Source of the DNA: Solirubrobacterales bacterium | GTDB lineage: Bacteria; Actinomycetota; Thermoleophilia; Solirubrobacterales; Solirubrobacteraceae | Length of the DNA stretch: 5,636 nucleotides | Assembly: GCA_025964065.1 (NCBI GenBank) | Contig: JAOPZO010000441.1 | Coordinates: forward strand, 1 to 5,636 | Direction: 5' to 3' | Shown: piece after piece, positions 4,730 to 5,636 of the stretch | Position numbering within the stretch: the first letter of the stretch is position 1 | Layout of the letters: every line of letters starts with the position of its first letter | Translations under genes and position numbers: made by a program | The notes under the pieces: generated by a model | The model's input: the letters and a program-made list of their open reading frames with translations, nothing else | Database searches by the model: none | What the model was told of the DNA's origin: nothing

Positions 4730-5616
4730 AAGGAGCTCGGGAAGAGCTCCCCGGGCGGGAAGCCCGGCACGAGCGCCGCGAAGCGCTCGGGCTCGGCGGC
4801 CGAGACCGCGCGGGTCGCGAACAGCACCTCGTAGCCCGGGTTCATGCTGAGGAACGCCTGCAGGAGGTACTGCTCGTTCCAGAAGAGCCCGAGGTCGCGC
4901 ACGAGGTGCGGGTGGTACTCGTACGGCAGCCACACGTCGTGGAAGTGCACGACGACACCGGGCGCCAGGGTGGGGAGGACGTCGAGGACGACGCGGTTGA
5001 CGTCCCCGCCGAGCTTCACGGTGTGGGAGGTGTCGACGAACAGGACGTCACCGTCACCGAGCGCCGCGAACACGCCCATCGGCACCTCCTGCGCGGTGCG
5101 CCGCTCCTGCACGACGTCCCCCGGGAGGCCCTGGGTGAGCACGGCGGGCGGGTACGGGTTGAAGACCTGCAGCCGCGCGGGCGGCGCGCCGTCGGCGGTG
5201 TTCCGGGCGAGCGCGCCCGCGAGCACGAGCGTGGAGAAGCCCGAGCCGAGCTCGACGACGCGGCGCGGGCGCAGGTGCCGCAGCAGCGCGTGCGCGACCT
5301 CCGCGTCGCCCGTCTCGTAGAAGGTGTTGCGCGGCCTCCAGCGCGCGGGCCCCGTGCCGAAGTCCGCGAGGTGCGGCGCGAGCTCGCGCTCGGCCCAGGC
5401 CAGCTGCGCCTCGACGTCGAACGTGATCCCGGTGAGCGGGCTGACCGCGTCGAAGACGCCGGGCGGAAGCGCGTCGAGGTCCGGCACCGGGTCGTAGAAG
5501 GTGCCCTCGAGGACGGTGAGGCCGGTGGCCTCCGCGGCGCGGCGCGCGACACGGCGGGCGCGGTGCCGGGCGGCGGTGAGCGTTCGGCGCGGAAGGTGGC
5601 GGCCGGGGGCGGACAC
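4711..5616 (-). CDS. Class I SAM-dependent methyltransferase (Methyltransf_24-like)
   Basis: A 301-residue protein with an Arg-rich N-terminus (about 6-27), a pre-domain with Glu-Gly-Thr-Phe-Tyr-Asp-Pro-Val-Pro (37-45), and a Rossmann core. Motif I is Val-Val-Glu-Leu-Gly-Ser-Gly-Phe-Ser-Thr (120-129), the SAM-binding loop. The later strands carry Leu-Phe-Val-Asp-Thr-Ser-His (192-198) and His-Phe-His-Asp (224-227), followed by Leu-Pro-Tyr-Glu-Tyr (230-234). This set is typical of the Methyltransf_24 (PF13578) type, often seen in surface-glycan or secondary-metabolite clusters, but nothing nearby names a substrate. No signal peptide or membrane helix is seen, so it is probably cytosolic. GTG 5616 is the chosen start because TAGGAT lies seven bases upstream and no other start fits better. 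Any partner genes upstream lie beyond the window. The 3' end is built into the terminator hairpin shared with the thiolase. Confidence 0.88.
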   Translation of the reverse strand: MSAPGRHLPRRTLTAARHRARRVARRAAEATGLTVLEGTFYDPVPDLDALPPGVFDAVSPLTGITFDVEAQLAWAERELAPHLADFGTGPARWRPRNTFYETGDAEVAHALLRHLRPRRVVELGSGFSTLVLAGALARNTADGAPPARLQVFNPYPPAVLTQGLPGDVVQERRTAQEVPMGVFAALGDGDVLFVDTSHTVKLGGDVNRVVLDVLPTLAPGVVVHFHDVWLPYEYHPHLVRDLGLFWNEQYLLQAFLSMNPGYEVLFATRAVSAAEPERFAALVPGFPPGELFPSSFWIRRT

Positions 5617-5623
5617 CGGGCCG

Positions 5624-5629
5624 ATCCTA
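5624..5629 (-). promoter_or_regulatory. Candidate -10 hexamer (TAGGAT) for the methyltransferase
   Basis: On the minus strand TAGGAT is followed by seven bases (CGGCCCG) and then the GTG at 5616. The hexamer fits TAnnnT, and the spacing is what a leaderless transcript would show. No Shine-Dalgarno is present. The -35 region is outside the window. Confidence 0.55.
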
Positions 5630-5636
5630 CGGGGCG

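Noticed and set aside
4732..4750. GGAGCTC-N5-GAGCTCC inverted repeat read as a second terminator
   Set aside because: It lies wholly inside the methyltransferase coding sequence and arises from two GAGCTC hexamers spelling Glu-Leu and Ser-Ser contexts; the perfect 12-bp hairpin next to it is the better terminator.

Overview
This is a high-GC (about 70% by eye), gene-dense chromosomal window with almost exclusive G/C at codon third positions. The gene families point to an actinobacterium. The DUF6458 protein, the style of the acyl-CoA dehydrogenase and thiolase, and start codons sitting just after TAnnnT hexamers would fit Thermoleophilia/Solirubrobacterales, but that placement is inference without a database search.

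Layout: bases 1-129 are an unresolved edge. A small two-helix membrane protein of the DUF6458 type lies on the minus strand (130-357). It is divergent, across a 50-base gap, from a plus-strand run: acyl-CoA dehydrogenase (408-1562), a membrane-anchored HExxH zincin-like metallopeptidase (1575-2204) and a DAHP synthase with an N-terminal regulatory domain (aroF, 2255-3274). A 257-base non-genic stretch follows, holding a candidate promoter and a 24-base direct repeat. Then comes a thiolase (3532-4683). It converges on a minus-strand class I SAM-dependent methyltransferase (4711-5616). A perfect 12-bp hairpin between their ends is a good candidate for a shared terminator.

Functional reading: the acyl-CoA dehydrogenase and the thiolase catalyse the first and last steps of a beta-oxidation cycle and share a similar, GGC-rich codon style. 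AroF, placed between them, opens the shikimate pathway and is probably not functionally linked to them. The metallopeptidase and methyltransferase have no substrates that can be named from sequence.

The most distinctive signal is regulatory. Four of the six genes start 6-9 bases downstream of a TAnnnT hexamer, two of them in almost the same 18-base context, which suggests leaderless transcription. The thiolase is the exception, with a conventional Shine-Dalgarno and a long repeat-bearing leader. I see no mobile element, CRISPR array, RNA gene or clear novel system here.
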